From Methylobacter tundripaludum (GTDB lineage Bacteria; Pseudomonadota; Gammaproteobacteria; Methylococcales; Methylomonadaceae): a stretch of DNA of 64,000 nt. Every line of letters begins with the position of its first letter. The first letter of the stretch is position 1. The stretch is from assembly GCF_002934365.1 (NCBI RefSeq), contig NZ_PTIY01000016.1:20829-84828 (forward strand). The letters are read 5' to 3'. Below, in pieces: positions 1-12,212 of the stretch. The notes below the pieces were generated by a model. The model ran no database searches. It was not told the origin of the DNA and saw only the letters and a list, made by a program, of their open reading frames with translations. The translations under genes and the position numbers were made by a program.

Positions 1-97
1 TTGCCACGATGACAACGGCGGTAGCGACATAAATATCGTAAAGTTTAAACGCGATAAAAAATAAAAGTATAGGGAAAAATTCGAAAAGCTGTTTCAT
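1..97 (-). CDS. yciB: Septation/inner-membrane protein YciB, N-terminal part only
   Basis: Reading the minus strand from the ATG at 97-95 gives an open frame to the window edge that begins MKQLFEFFPILLFFIAFKLY and continues with a hydrophobic segment. This is the very conserved start of the YciB/IspZ family (MKQLFEFFPL...). YciB is a small multi-spanning inner-membrane protein linked to cell-envelope synthesis and septation. Only about 32 residues are inside the window. The call rests on this N-terminal signature alone. Confidence 0.85.
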   Translation of the reverse strand, partial: MKQLFEFFPILLFFIAFKLYDIYVATAVVIVA

Positions 98-118
98 TAG
101 TAGCCGAAAGTGGGGTGG

Positions 119-451
119 TCAGGCGTAAGCATCTATTCCTGTTATCAATTGAGCACGTTGATCTTGCAGTGGCGCATTGAATTCCTGGGTGTAGGCGGAA
201 AGTGCTCTTAAGGTTCGCGAGTTGGTTGGTTTGATAATATTGTCCTGGCTTGACGAATCAATGGCTAGGCTAACATTATCCAGCGTTTTTTTAATCTCTT
301 CGGGTGAAGAGGCTTGATTAGATTTTTTGTTTTGCTCATCTATTGAAACAGAGAGTTCATTTTTATCTTTATTTTGCGCACTATTATTCCGGCCAACTTT
401 CTGGTTCAGGCTAATAGGCTGAAAAATTAATGATGAACTATGAATTCTCAT
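119..451 (-). CDS. Small hypothetical protein
   Basis: A 110-residue frame rich in Ser, Asn, Gln and Lys, with no signal peptide or membrane segment and apparently low structural order. It ends in a short hydrophobic stretch, LITGIDAYA, that resembles the C-termini of other small proteobacterial proteins of unknown function. It lies just upstream of yciB on the same strand with a gap of about 20 bp, so the two may be co-transcribed. No clear ribosome-binding site is seen. Function not recognised. Confidence 0.5.
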   Translation of the reverse strand: MRIHSSSLIFQPISLNQKVGRNNSAQNKDKNELSVSIDEQNKKSNQASSPEEIKKTLDNVSLAIDSSSQDNIIKPTNSRTLRALSAYTQEFNAPLQDQRAQLITGIDAYA

Positions 452-569
452 ATATGAGGTGAGTCGTTATGCATATCTAACTGTTGTTCATTGTAAAATC
501 TTTGATGCGGAATGTACATGCTTGAATGGTCGTTTCTGCTAGAATATCGATTATTTTTGGAGCGGATCT

Positions 570-872
570 GTGGATAAAAACACAAAAACAGAACTAGAGG
601 CCGGCGCGTTCAGACGTTTAGTCGGTCATTTGCAAAAAAACACCGACGTTCAAAATATCGACTTAATGATTTTGGCTGATTTTTGCAGAAATTGTCTGGC
701 CAAATGGTATATGGCGGAAGCGGTGGAACAGGGCGTAGAGATGGATTATGAGCAGGCCAGGGAAGTCGTTTACGGTATGCCTTATAACGAATGGAAAGAT
801 AAATTTCAAACCGAAGCCACTGCGGAACAGTTAGCCGCTTTCGAACGCAAACAACAAGCCAAATTACAATGA
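570..872 (+). CDS. DUF1244 family protein
   Basis: A 100-residue soluble protein. The stretch FRRLVGHLQKNTDVQNIDLM followed by LADFCRNCLAKWY matches the conserved core of the DUF1244 family, small helical proteins of unknown biochemical role common in Proteobacteria. The start is GTG at 570, preceded by GGAGCGG at 559-565, which fits a ribosome-binding site. The stop codon overlaps the ATG of the next gene (ATGA), so it is translationally coupled to the methyltransferase. Two conserved Cys residues lie in FCRNC. Confidence 0.85.
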   Translation: MDKNTKTELEAGAFRRLVGHLQKNTDVQNIDLMILADFCRNCLAKWYMAEAVEQGVEMDYEQAREVVYGMPYNEWKDKFQTEATAEQLAAFERKQQAKLQ

Positions 873-1600
873 CAGACAAATACGATGCTATATTTTCCGG
901 CGTTATCGGCCAAGATTATGAGCTGCTCAACTTAATCTGCCCTTTAGCAACCAAAATGAGCCGACTGGTAGGGGATGCGGTCTCGGACTATGCTGCGCAT
1001 ACAACCGGTAATCTCACAGTGGTGGAACTGGGCGGCGGCACAGGGATTACCACTTTATCGCTGCTAACCGCGTCGGACAAACTGAATATCTTGAGCATTG
1101 ATAACGAGCCGGTCATGCAGGAACAGGCCAAAAAGCATCTGCATAAATGGGCGACAGAAGGCAGGCTGGCTTTTTGCGGCGATGATGCGTTAACGGCATT
1201 GAAAAACATTGCAACCGGTAGCGTCGATATAGTGGCTTCCGCTTATACCCTGCATAACTTTCTCGATACCTATCGCAACGAAGTCCTACAAGAAGTTTTC
1301 AGGATTTTGACACCGGGCGGCCGCTTCATTAACGGCGACCGTTACGGCTTGGATGATGTTTCCAAGCATACGCGTACTATCCAGGACGAAGTCAGCGGTT
1401 ATTTCAAGGTATTAACCCAGATTAACAAGCTGGACGTACTGGAACACTGGATAGTGCATTTGTTTAGCGATGAATCGGAAAACCACGTTATGCGCGAATC
1501 AGTGGCGTTAAAACAACTGAGCGATGCCGGTTTTTCAATCATCACCCTGAGCCACAGACTTGAAGTCAATGCGCTGGTGACAGCGACAAAGCCCGACTGA
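869..1600 (+). CDS. Class I SAM-dependent methyltransferase
   Basis: A 243-residue Rossmann-fold methyltransferase. Motif I is VVELGGGTGITTLSLL at about residues 51-66 and the acidic end of strand beta-2 is LSIDNEP. A later segment, VDIVASAYTLHNFLD, is the motif IV region. The layout matches the UbiE/type-11 methyltransferase group, but the substrate cannot be read from the sequence. It overlaps the upstream DUF1244 gene by 4 bp and is followed 13 bp later by a lipoprotein gene. Confidence 0.85.
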   Translation: MTDKYDAIFSGVIGQDYELLNLICPLATKMSRLVGDAVSDYAAHTTGNLTVVELGGGTGITTLSLLTASDKLNILSIDNEPVMQEQAKKHLHKWATEGRLAFCGDDALTALKNIATGSVDIVASAYTLHNFLDTYRNEVLQEVFRILTPGGRFINGDRYGLDDVSKHTRTIQDEVSGYFKVLTQINKLDVLEHWIVHLFSDESENHVMRESVALKQLSDAGFSIITLSHRLEVNALVTATKPD

Positions 1601-1613
1601 TAAAAAGCGACCC

Positions 1614-2846
1614 ATGAAGCATATTTTTCTGTTACTTGTGATGACGACCCAGCTAAGCGGCTGCGCGAGTTTGGGCAAAGGTATGGCTGAAGCCTTTCTG
1701 GAAAAACAGCAAGCGGTCGATACCCGTCTTTGCGAAATATGGGGCAAGCCTTTTAAAGGACTTGCGCCGAATCTGGGTAATAAACAAGGCAAAATGAAGG
1801 TGCTGATGGTGCATGGGGTGGGCGATCATTCGCCGGGATACTCCACGCAATTTATAGAAAAACTGGCTAAAGAACTGGATTTGCCGGTGATGTCGTCGCA
1901 GTATAAAAACATCGGCCTAACCAGCCGCCTGGATAACAGCAAAAACCTGGGCAACTTGAGAATCAACCGATTTTTAAGCAAAGACAGAAGCAAGGAGTTG
2001 CTGTTTTATGAATTAACCTGGTCCATCATTACCGCCAAGCAAAAAGAAGTGCTGGCCTATGATAATTCAGGGGAATATTCATTTCGCAGAGCCGAAGTCA
2101 ATAACATGATGAAGCTGTTCTCCAATGATACCGGGCCTGATCCGATTATCTATCTGGGAGAGAGCAGGAATGACATATTGGTTTCATTCGGCCAATCTTT
2201 CTGCTGGATGACCAAAAGCAACTGGAACGACTTGCCTGACGATAAAGTACAAGCCTGTTCATTTAATGACGACAGCGCCGCAAAAAACATGCTGATTGAT
2301 CAGTATGCCTTTGTTTCGCACAGCCTGGGCAGTCGGATTATTGTTGACGGTATGCAACGCATTGCTTCTTTAGTGGACCAGCGCGATGCTGATTTCAGTG
2401 CGGCATTAAAGCGCAAAGAAATCCCCATTTATATGATGTCCAATCAACTGCCGATGTTGCAGTTGGGGGAGAAACTACCCGATGTCAGCAATCAAAAAGA
2501 CGCGTATTGCAAGGAGAATGGAGAAAAGTACAGTCAACGCATGTTGGCTAAAACACCGATCATTGCCTTTAGCGACCCTAACGATTTGCTTAGTTATGCG
2601 ATTCCGCACGGCTTCGTGGAAAAATATCTGGATTCAAGGTTATGCACTGAAGTCACCAATGTTAATATTAATGTGGCGACCATCCTTGACGCATTCGGTC
2701 TGGGTAAATTCGCCAACCCTATCGACGCCCATGTCGGTTACGATACCGATGACCGAGTGATTGCGCTTATCGCCAAAGGCATTGGCGACTCCAATACCTC
2801 CGGGGTTGTGAAAGACCGTTGCCGATGGGTTGAGACGATAGATTAG
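1614..2846 (+). CDS. Predicted lipoprotein with alpha/beta-hydrolase fold
   Basis: A 410-residue protein with a lipoprotein signal: hydrophobic residues 3-13 followed by the lipobox LSGC, with Cys at about residue 17. The mature part has VHGVGDHSPGYS, an oxyanion-hole-like segment typical of alpha/beta hydrolases, and FVSHSLGSRI, where the Ser of SHSLG fits the nucleophile elbow GxSxG in the degenerate form SHSLG. Likely an envelope-anchored esterase or lipase-like protein; no substrate is indicated. It probably belongs to the same transcription unit as the two genes before it. Confidence 0.7.
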   Translation: MKHIFLLLVMTTQLSGCASLGKGMAEAFLEKQQAVDTRLCEIWGKPFKGLAPNLGNKQGKMKVLMVHGVGDHSPGYSTQFIEKLAKELDLPVMSSQYKNIGLTSRLDNSKNLGNLRINRFLSKDRSKELLFYELTWSIITAKQKEVLAYDNSGEYSFRRAEVNNMMKLFSNDTGPDPIIYLGESRNDILVSFGQSFCWMTKSNWNDLPDDKVQACSFNDDSAAKNMLIDQYAFVSHSLGSRIIVDGMQRIASLVDQRDADFSAALKRKEIPIYMMSNQLPMLQLGEKLPDVSNQKDAYCKENGEKYSQRMLAKTPIIAFSDPNDLLSYAIPHGFVEKYLDSRLCTEVTNVNINVATILDAFGLGKFANPIDAHVGYDTDDRVIALIAKGIGDSNTSGVVKDRCRWVETID

Positions 2847-3023
2847 GCGGGAGATGTGCCGGACCCGAGACGAATATTTTACGCCAGGCACGAATCCAGC
2901 GCTGTGAACTTTTGCGAGCATAACGAAAGCGATGTTCGGAATAATCTGGAATTTATTTAGAATAAATTGCTGAATTTCTATAAAATTACCCATTACTGTA
3001 ACAATTCTTCAGATCAAGTCTAC

Positions 3024-3989
3024 ATGGACCTAAAATTTCTCGATTTTGAACAACCTATCGCTGAATTAGAAGCGAAAATTGAAGAACTCCGCAATGTCGA
3101 GTTCGACAATAATATTAATATTTCCGATGCGATTAAGCAGCTGGAAGATCGAAGCCAAGCGCTGACAGAGACTATTTTTACCGATCTTTCCGATTGGCAG
3201 ATTTCTCAGCTATCCCGGCATCCGGGGCGTCCCTATACGCTGGACTATGTCGAACATATTTTTACTGATTTTCATGAGCTGCACGGCGACCGCGCTTATG
3301 CCGATGATCCGGCTATTATTTGCGGATTAGCGCGCCTTAACGGAGAGTCGGTTATGGTGATCGGCCATCAAAAGGGCCGCGATACCAAGGAAAAAATTTA
3401 CCGCAACTTCGGCATGCCGCGCCCGGAAGGTTACCGCAAGGCGTTACGCATGATGAAAATGGCGGAACGTTTCAAAATGCCGGTTATTTGCCTGATCGAC
3501 ACGCCGGGAGCTTATCCGGGCATCGGCGCGGAAGAGCGCGGCCAAAGCGAAGCTATCGCCAGAAACCTGTTTGAAATGGCCAAGCTCAAAACGCCGATTA
3601 TCTGCACCATCATCGGCGAAGGCGGTTCCGGCGGTGCGTTGGCCATCGGCGTCGGCGACCGTTTAATCATGCTGGAATACAGCACGTATTCCGTAATTTC
3701 CCCGGAAGGCTGCGCATCCATTCTGTGGAAAAGCGCCGATAAATCACAATTGGCTGCCGAGGCGATGGGTATTACTTCGGATCGTATACGTGAGCAGGGA
3801 TTTCTCGATGAAGTCGTCAGGGAACCTTTAGGCGGCGGGCATAGGAACTTTAAAGCGATTGCCTCGAATTTGAAGGAAGCGCTGGCTCGCCATATGCACG
3901 AGTTGAAGAGTGTCCCCGTTGATACAATGATGGAAAGGCGCTATCAACGGATTATGAATTTTGGGGTTTTTGAGGAAAGCGGGAAGTAA
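3024..3989 (+). CDS. accA: Acetyl-CoA carboxylase carboxyltransferase subunit alpha
   Basis: The protein (321 aa, usual AccA length) forms the carboxyltransferase with AccD and transfers the carboxyl group from biotin to acetyl-CoA to give malonyl-CoA for fatty-acid synthesis. Characteristic segments are the start [51 protein letters not shown] and [15 protein letters not shown]. The frame is open further upstream to a TTG at 2967, but the ATG at 3024 gives the canonical AccA N-terminus and is preferred. The 177 bp upstream of the start show no other gene. Confidence 0.97.
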   Translation: MDLKFLDFEQPIAELEAKIEELRNVEFDNNINISDAIKQLEDRSQALTETIFTDLSDWQISQLSRHPGRPYTLDYVEHIFTDFHELHGDRAYADDPAIICGLARLNGESVMVIGHQKGRDTKEKIYRNFGMPRPEGYRKALRMMKMAERFKMPVICLIDTPGAYPGIGAEERGQSEAIARNLFEMAKLKTPIICTIIGEGGSGGALAIGVGDRLIMLEYSTYSVISPEGCASILWKSADKSQLAAEAMGITSDRIREQGFLDEVVREPLGGGHRNFKAIASNLKEALARHMHELKSVPVDTMMERRYQRIMNFGVFEESGK

Positions 3990-3996
3990 CGCTTAG

Positions 3997-5352
3997 GTGC
4001 AAGGCGAAAGGCGAAAAGCGAAAGATTCGCTGCTTTACGAGGATTTCCACGAGAGTATTTCCAGGCTTGATCTTGAGCACGGGCGGCAAAGGCTTTATGT
4101 CGCCTATAGTGGCGGAGTAGATTCCCATGTGTTGCTGCATTGTTGCGCTTCAATACCTCGACTCAAAGATAAGATTACCGCCGTTTACGTTCATCACGGC
4201 CTGCAAGCCGAGGCTGAATCCTGGGCTAAGCATTGCGAAAAAACGGCAAAAGAGCTGGGTGTCGAGTTTTTAACGTTACGGGTTAATGCCAAACCGACAC
4301 CGGGCGAAAGTCCCGAAGAGGTCGCCAGAAACGCCCGATATGACGCTTTAAAATCGCTCATTAACGCCGGGGATGCGTTGCTGCTCGCCCAGCACCGGGA
4401 AGACCAGCTGGAAACGGTGTTGCTGCAATTGTTTCGCGGCAGCGGCTTGCGCGGACTATCCGGGATGCCGGAGCGCATGGCTTTCGGGGCGGGCGTTATG
4501 CTCAGGCCTTTTCTGGATACGCCCAAGCAGGCGATTATCGATTACGCTCATGCACATCAGTTAAGCTGGGTTGAAGATCCCAGCAACCAAAGCAATGATT
4601 ATGACCGTAATTTCCTGCGCAATGCGGTTGTGCCGTTACTGAAACAGCGCTGGCCTGCAATCGATAAAACCGTAGCCCGTTCGGCAAAGCATTGTGCCGA
4701 TGCACAGTTGCTGGTCGAGGAAGTCGCTGATGAGTTGTTCGGCGCGGTTTTAAATCCAGAAGACAAGACCTTATGTATCAGCCGGCTGATGGAACATCAC
4801 AGCCATCCGCGGCAACTTATCCTCAGGCATTGGTTTCGGTACTTGGGGCTAAAAATGCCTTCGCAGGCTTTTATCGGGCGAATTTTAAGTCAGGTGGTTG
4901 CGGCGGGCGAGCATCGCGATCCGGTATTGTCAGGACAAGGGTACAACATTCGCCGTTACCGGAATAAACTGTATTGTCTGACGAATCAATCGGCACAAGA
5001 ATCCCTGCAAGACCTTGTTTGGCCTGTCGGACAAATGTCGATAAAAGTCAGCCATGACCGGACACTATTCTGTGTGCCTTCATCGACAGGGATACTCCGT
5101 GAACAATGGCTAAGCGCCAAGGTCGAGATCAGATTCCGCAGGGGCGGTGAAAAAATCTGCCTGCCGGGGCGTCAAGGTCATCATTCGCTGAAGAAACTGT
5201 TTCAGGAAGCGGCTGTTCCGCCGTGGGAAAGGGATGTGACGCCTTTGGTTTACCTGAATGGTAAGCTTGCCGCCGTGGGCGATAAATGGATCAGTGCCGC
5301 GTTCTACGATGAAAAACCTCAGGCTTGCGTCAGTTTGTCCCTGCAAAGTTAA
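3997..5352 (+). CDS. tilS: tRNA(Ile)-lysidine synthetase TilS
   Basis: TilS modifies C34 of the CAU-anticodon isoleucine tRNA to lysidine. The 451-residue frame has the PP-loop SGGVDS at residues 38-43 (preceded by LYVAYS), then YVHHGLQAEAE, and a C-terminal TilS domain ending in RGGEKICLPGR...HSLKKLFQE. The only start codon upstream of the PP-loop is GTG at 3997, which lies just before a GGCGAAAG-type repeat, so the first eight or so residues (QGERRKAK) are repeat-encoded. It begins 7 bp after accA, an order seen in many gammaproteobacteria. Confidence 0.95.
   Translation: MQGERRKAKDSLLYEDFHESISRLDLEHGRQRLYVAYSGGVDSHVLLHCCASIPRLKDKITAVYVHHGLQAEAESWAKHCEKTAKELGVEFLTLRVNAKPTPGESPEEVARNARYDALKSLINAGDALLLAQHREDQLETVLLQLFRGSGLRGLSGMPERMAFGAGVMLRPFLDTPKQAIIDYAHAHQLSWVEDPSNQSNDYDRNFLRNAVVPLLKQRWPAIDKTVARSAKHCADAQLLVEEVADELFGAVLNPEDKTLCISRLMEHHSHPRQLILRHWFRYLGLKMPSQAFIGRILSQVVAAGEHRDPVLSGQGYNIRRYRNKLYCLTNQSAQESLQDLVWPVGQMSIKVSHDRTLFCVPSSTGILREQWLSAKVEIRFRRGGEKICLPGRQGHHSLKKLFQEAAVPPWERDVTPLVYLNGKLAAVGDKWISAAFYDEKPQACVSLSLQS
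3999..4024. repeat. GGCGAAAG-type repeat at the start of tilS
   Basis: Tandem copies of the unit GGCGAAA(A)G, the same unit that makes up the inverted repeats at 9254-9342 and 9615-9690. Here it falls inside the first codons of tilS rather than between genes. Confidence 0.6.
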
Positions 5353-5436
5353 GAATTAAACCCAAAAGACAATGACGAATTTTGTATTGTCGATTAAAAT
5401 GCACCAGTTTTACCTAACTTCATCAGTTTTCACTGA

Positions 5437-7118
<1,682 letters not shown>

Positions 7119-7119
<1 letters not shown>

Positions 7120-7952
7120 TGAAATTATGTGGTTTTGAAGCGGGTCTGGATCAGCCGTTTTTTTTGATAGCCGGGCCCTGCGTTATCGAGAGCGAGCAAC
7201 TGGCGCTGGACACGGCGGGTTACCTTAAGGAATTAACGACCCAGCTGAATATCCCTTTTATCTACAAGTCGTCTTTTGATAAAGCCAACCGTTCGTCGCA
7301 CGAAAGTTATCGCGGTCCCGGCGTGGAAGAGGGGCTAAAAATACTGGAAAAAGTCAAACAGCAAATCGGCGTGCCGGTGTTGACCGATGTGCATGAAGAT
7401 ACGCCGCTGGCCGAAGTCGCGTCGGTCGTTGACGTGATGCAAACGCCTGCGTTTTTATGCCGGCAAACCAATTTTATTCAGCAAGTTGCCTCTCACGGCA
7501 TTCCTGTCAATATCAAAAAAGGCCAGTTCCTGGCGCCTTGGGATATGGTGAATGTCGCCAACAAAGCCAAGGCGACCGGAAACCAGCAGATTATGGTCTG
7601 CGAGCGCGGCGTATCGTTCGGCTACAACAACCTGGTTTCCGACATGCGCTCATTGGCGGTCATGCGCGACACCGGTTGCCCGGTGGTTTTTGATGCGACG
7701 CACTCGGTGCAACTGCCCGGCGGACAAGGCACGGTATCAGGCGGACAACGCGAATTTGTACCGGTATTAGCCAGAGCGGCGGTAGCGGTAGGCATTGCAG
7801 GACTGTTTATGGAAACCCATCCGAATCCCGCGGAAGCGAAAAGTGACGGCCCCAACTCCTGGTCTTTACACAGAATGAAAGAATTACTGGAAATTTTATT
7901 AACTATCGACAAGGCGGTAAAAACAACCGGCCTGATCGAAACAACTCTCTAA
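7119..7952 (+). CDS. kdsA: 3-deoxy-D-manno-octulosonate 8-phosphate synthase
   Basis: A 277-residue KdsA, which condenses phosphoenolpyruvate with arabinose 5-phosphate to make KDO 8-phosphate for lipid A/core lipopolysaccharide. Visible signatures are [10 protein letters not shown] near the N-terminus, [18 protein letters not shown], and the metal/substrate region [11 protein letters not shown]. The gene is coupled to pyrG by a TAATG overlap and is followed 13 bp later by eno, with AAGGA at 7955-7959 as the ribosome-binding site of eno. Confidence 0.97.
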
Positions 7953-7956
7953 ATAA

Positions 7957-9246
<1,290 letters not shown>

Positions 9247-9253
9247 AAAAGCA

Positions 9254-9342
9254 GACGAAGGGCGAAAGGCGAAAGACAAAGGGTGGAAATCATGAGTCTT
9301 GCGCCTTTAGCCTTTAGCCTTTTGCCCTTAGCCTTTTGCCTT
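9254..9342. repeat. GGCGAAAG inverted repeat between eno and ftsB
   Basis: The left arm (9254-9281) is built from GGGCGAAAGGCGAAAG units and the right arm (9301-9342) from GCCTTTAGCC and GCCTTTTGCC units, so transcripts can fold into a long imperfect hairpin. It fills the whole eno-ftsB gap and ends directly before the ftsB start, so it may attenuate read-through or mark an mRNA processing site. Confidence 0.65.
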
Positions 9343-9346
9343 ATCC

Positions 9347-9616
9347 ATGAAAACCCTCATTGCAATCATCATCCTGTTGATTATCCATTTTCAATACCGG
9401 ATATGGGTTGGCGACGGCAGTGTTGCGCAGATTGAAGCTTATCAACAGCGACTTGATGTTTTGAAAAAACAGGCCGAGGAAAAAAGACAGCGCAACGAAG
9501 CGCTTTACGCTGAAGTGCTGGATTTAAGAAAAGGACAGGAAGCCATTGAGGAGCGGGCCAGAGACGAATTAGGGATGATTAAGGAAGATGAAACGTTTTT
9601 TCATGTGCTTGAATAA
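9347..9616 (+). CDS. ftsB: Cell-division protein FtsB
   Basis: An 89-residue bitopic membrane protein: one hydrophobic segment at about residues 3-18 (TLIAIIILLIIHFQYRIWVG) followed by a coiled-coil region with many Gln, Glu and Lys, then the conserved ERARDELGMIKEDETFF near the C-terminus. FtsB joins FtsL and FtsQ at the divisome. Its place between eno and ispD is the standard gammaproteobacterial arrangement. The start lies only 4 bp after a hairpin repeat, and no strong ribosome-binding site is visible. Confidence 0.93.
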   Translation: MKTLIAIIILLIIHFQYRIWVGDGSVAQIEAYQQRLDVLKKQAEEKRQRNEALYAEVLDLRKGQEAIEERARDELGMIKEDETFFHVLE

Positions 9617-9690
9617 GGCGAAAGACGAAAGGCTAAGGATGAAAAAAGCACCAGCCTTTCGTCTTTCGCCTTCAGCCCTTCGCTTTTTTT
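9615..9690. repeat. Perfect 20-bp inverted repeat with T-run between ftsB and ispD
   Basis: Bases 9615-9634 and 9653-9672 are exact reverse complements (20 bp, 18-nt loop) made of GGCGAAAG-type units. A run of seven T at 9684-9690 follows, so the structure could act as an intrinsic terminator or attenuator ahead of ispD. The ftsB stop codon lies within the left edge of the repeat. Confidence 0.75.
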
Positions 9691-9694
9691 ATCC

Positions 9695-10387
9695 ATGACC
9701 CATTCAATAAAATTCTGGGCTATCGTACCCGCTGCCGGTGTCGGCAAACGCATGCAGGCCGACCGGCCTAAACAATATCTGGATCTTGCCGGGAAAACGG
9801 TCATCGAACATACCCTGCTGCGCTTGTTGCAGGCCGATGTCTTTGCCGCCATTGCCGTTGCGGTTTCCGAAGAAGATCCTTACTGGCCCGAGCTTGCCGT
9901 ATCCCAACATCAAAACATCATCACCGCTCCGGGCGGCAAAGAGCGGGCCGATTCTGTACTGTCCGGGTTAAAAACCATCCGAGAGCAAGCGTCCGATGAC
10001 GACTGGGTATTGGTGCATGATGCGGCGAGGCCCTGCATTACCGCGAGCGACATTCACCTCCTGATCGATACGCTGGCTGGCGATGACGTGGGCGGAATTC
10101 TGGCTTTGGCATCCCCGGATACCTTAAAACAGGTGCAAGGTAACGACATCACCGGAACGTTGGATAGAAGCCATATCTGGCGGGCATTGACGCCGCAGAT
10201 GTTCCGTTACGGCATGCTGAAAACCGCACTGGAGCAAAGCCAAGGCAACCCGGCCATCACCGACGACGCCAGCGCCCTGGAATTACAAGGATTGCGGCCG
10301 AAAATCGTCGAGGGCCGTCCCGACAACATCAAAATCACCCGCCCGGAAGACCTGGCGCTGGCGCAATTTTATATGGAGCAACAATGA
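9695..10387 (+). CDS. ispD: 2-C-methyl-D-erythritol 4-phosphate cytidylyltransferase
   Basis: A 230-residue IspD of the MEP isoprenoid pathway, transferring CMP from CTP to methylerythritol phosphate. It has the CTP-binding segment [18 protein letters not shown], the segment VHDAARPC, and [10 protein letters not shown]. It overlaps ispF by 4 bp (ATGA), so the two consecutive-pathway enzymes are translationally coupled. Confidence 0.97.
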   Translation: MTHSIKFWAIVPAAGVGKRMQADRPKQYLDLAGKTVIEHTLLRLLQADVFAAIAVAVSEEDPYWPELAVSQHQNIITAPGGKERADSVLSGLKTIREQASDDDWVLVHDAARPCITASDIHLLIDTLAGDDVGGILALASPDTLKQVQGNDITGTLDRSHIWRALTPQMFRYGMLKTALEQSQGNPAITDDASALELQGLRPKIVEGRPDNIKITRPEDLALAQFYMEQQ

Positions 10388-10857
10388 TTAGAGTAGGTCA
10401 AGGTTACGATGTACACCGTTTCAAAGACGGCGGCGAGATAATACTAGGTGGCGTGAAAATACCTTACGAACAAGGCCTGGAAGCGCATTCCGACGGCGAT
10501 GTGGTGTTGCATGCGCTGTGCGATGCGATATTGGGCGCGGCGGCCTTGGGCGACATCGGCAAGCATTTTCCCGATACCGATCCCGAATTTAAAGGCGCCG
10601 ACAGCCGGATTCTATTGCGTCATGTTTACAGTATCGTGCAGGAAAAAGGCTATAAGCTGGTCAATGCGGATATTACGATTATTGCCCAAGCGCCTAAAAT
10701 GTCGCCGCATACAGCCACGATGTGCCGCAATATCGCCGATGATTTGCATGTGGATATCGATTGCATCAACGTCAAAGCGACCACCACGGAAAAGCTGGGT
10801 TTTGAGGGGCGAAAGGAAGGCATTGCCGTGCAGGCGATAGTCCTTATCGAAAAGTAA
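10384..10857 (+). CDS. ispF: 2-C-methyl-D-erythritol 2,4-cyclodiphosphate synthase
   Basis: A 157-residue IspF, the MEP-pathway enzyme that cyclises the CDP-methylerythritol phosphate with loss of CMP. Metal ligands are in GYDVHRF (Asp, His) and [26 protein letters not shown] is intact in two parts (HSDGDV, HALCDA). The C-terminal [17 protein letters not shown] is the usual conserved block. Followed by a palindromic repeat and truD. Confidence 0.98.
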   Translation: MIRVGQGYDVHRFKDGGEIILGGVKIPYEQGLEAHSDGDVVLHALCDAILGAAALGDIGKHFPDTDPEFKGADSRILLRHVYSIVQEKGYKLVNADITIIAQAPKMSPHTATMCRNIADDLHVDIDCINVKATTTEKLGFEGRKEGIAVQAIVLIEK

Positions 10858-10874
10858 ATTCAGACATAAAGAAT

Positions 10875-10988
10875 GGAACACGGATGGCACGGATTAGGCT
10901 GATAACCGCTGATTAAGAGCAATCAGCAAACTTGGTTGCGGCTTTTAAAATCCGTTTAAATCCGTCTGATCCGTGCCATCCGTGTTCC
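10875..10988. repeat. CACGGAT palindrome between ispF and truD
   Basis: Bases 10875-10894 and 10969-10988 form a perfect 20-bp inverted repeat (GGAACACGGATGGCACGGAT on the left). The 74 bases between them contain further CCGTTT/AATCCGT units. It fills almost the whole ispF-truD gap. A fragment with the same units occurs near 31540-31580 next to chlID. Confidence 0.8.
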
Positions 10989-11004
10989 GTTGAATAGTTG
11001 CCTT

Positions 11005-12024
11005 ATGCAAAATATTGAAATCCCCATCTGGCCTTACGTTTACGGCGGGCCGTCCGGCACCGGCAAAATCCGCAGTTTACCCGAAGACTTTATCGTTAAA
11101 GAAAATCTGTCATTCGAACCGTCGGGTGATGGCGAACACGTTTTCTTGCAGATAGAAAAGAAAGGCGAAAATACCGAATATGTCGCAAGGCAGTTGTCCA
11201 GGTTCGCCAATGTCAGGCAGCGCGATGTCAGTTATGCGGGCTTAAAAGACCGCTACGCCGTCACGACGCAATGGTTCAGCGTCTGGTTGCCGGGCAAAGC
11301 GGATCCAGACTGGACGCTGTTTGAATCGGACAGCATCAAGGTGCTGCAAGCTGTGCGCCATGCCAGAAAACTCAAACGCGGCGTGTTGTCAGGCAACAGC
11401 TTTAAGCTGATTGTCCGCGATTGGCAGGGCGATCAGGCAAAAACCATCCGGCAACTGGAACTGATTAAAGCCAACGGCATCGCCAATTATTTCGGCTCGC
11501 AGCGTTTTGGCAATGCGGGCCAGAATGTCAGCAAGGCTTTGGGCATGTTTGAGGGAGCGAAAGTGGGCCGGGAGCAACGCAGCATCTATTTGTCTGCGGT
11601 CAGGTCTTATCTGTTTAACCTGATTTTGGCTGAACGGGTAGCTCAAAATAACTGGAATCAGCCGGTTGTCGGCGACACCTATCAATTCGATCTGTCGCAC
11701 AGCTGTTTCCAATCGGATCAGCCGGACGCTGAAATTATCCGACGGCTAGAAGCAAAAGAAATTCATCCTACCGGCGTGTTATGGGGCAGGGGAAATGCCG
11801 ATGTATCCGTCGATGCGCTCGCTATTGAACAAGCCGTTATCGATACGCACCCGCAATTGGCTCAGGGATTGATGGCGAGCGATGTTGACCGGGATAGACG
11901 CGCCTTAAGGGTTAACGTGCAGGATATACGCTGGCAGTTTATTGATGATGCGGTGTTAGAGCTTTGCTTTACCCTGCCGGCGGGGAGCTACGCCACGTCG
12001 GTGTTGCGGGAAATTATTGTATAA
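11005..12024 (+). CDS. truD: tRNA pseudouridine(13) synthase TruD
   Basis: A 339-residue TruD, which makes pseudouridine 13 in tRNA(Glu). Features are IRSLPEDFIVKENLSFEPSG near the start, the catalytic loop YAGLKDRYAVTTQ (Asp in GLKDR), NYFGSQRFG, and a TRUD insertion domain. The frame is open from a TTG at 10990, but the ATG at 11005 gives the normal N-terminus and lies just outside the upstream repeat. Neighbouring ispDF-truD is a common gammaproteobacterial order. Confidence 0.95.
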   Translation: MQNIEIPIWPYVYGGPSGTGKIRSLPEDFIVKENLSFEPSGDGEHVFLQIEKKGENTEYVARQLSRFANVRQRDVSYAGLKDRYAVTTQWFSVWLPGKADPDWTLFESDSIKVLQAVRHARKLKRGVLSGNSFKLIVRDWQGDQAKTIRQLELIKANGIANYFGSQRFGNAGQNVSKALGMFEGAKVGREQRSIYLSAVRSYLFNLILAERVAQNNWNQPVVGDTYQFDLSHSCFQSDQPDAEIIRRLEAKEIHPTGVLWGRGNADVSVDALAIEQAVIDTHPQLAQGLMASDVDRDRRALRVNVQDIRWQFIDDAVLELCFTLPAGSYATSVLREIIV

Positions 12025-12032
12025 AAAGAACA

Positions 12033-12126
12033 CCACGAAGACATGAAAAGCACGAAGAAAAACATAAAACTTCGTGCTCTTCGCGCCTCGGCAATTGCTC
12101 CTGCATCCATGCAGTCGTTCGTGGTG
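12033..12126. repeat. CACGAAG palindrome, copy 1
   Basis: The outer arms are CACCACGAAGAC on the left and the GTCGTTCGTGGTGA region on the right, with internal AGCACGAAG / CTTCGTGCT arms. Bases 12088-12117 carry a shortened version of a core also found at 21214-21263, 23929-23977 and 29507-29556. It lies in the gap between the convergent truD and carbamoyltransferase genes. Confidence 0.75.
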
Positions 12127-12212
12127 AATAAAAATTTTAATCAGCGGTTTACCACGTTGTACTTAGGAACGTGCATGAAATAATTTGAGCAAGTTTTATT
12201 TTTCATTTTTTA

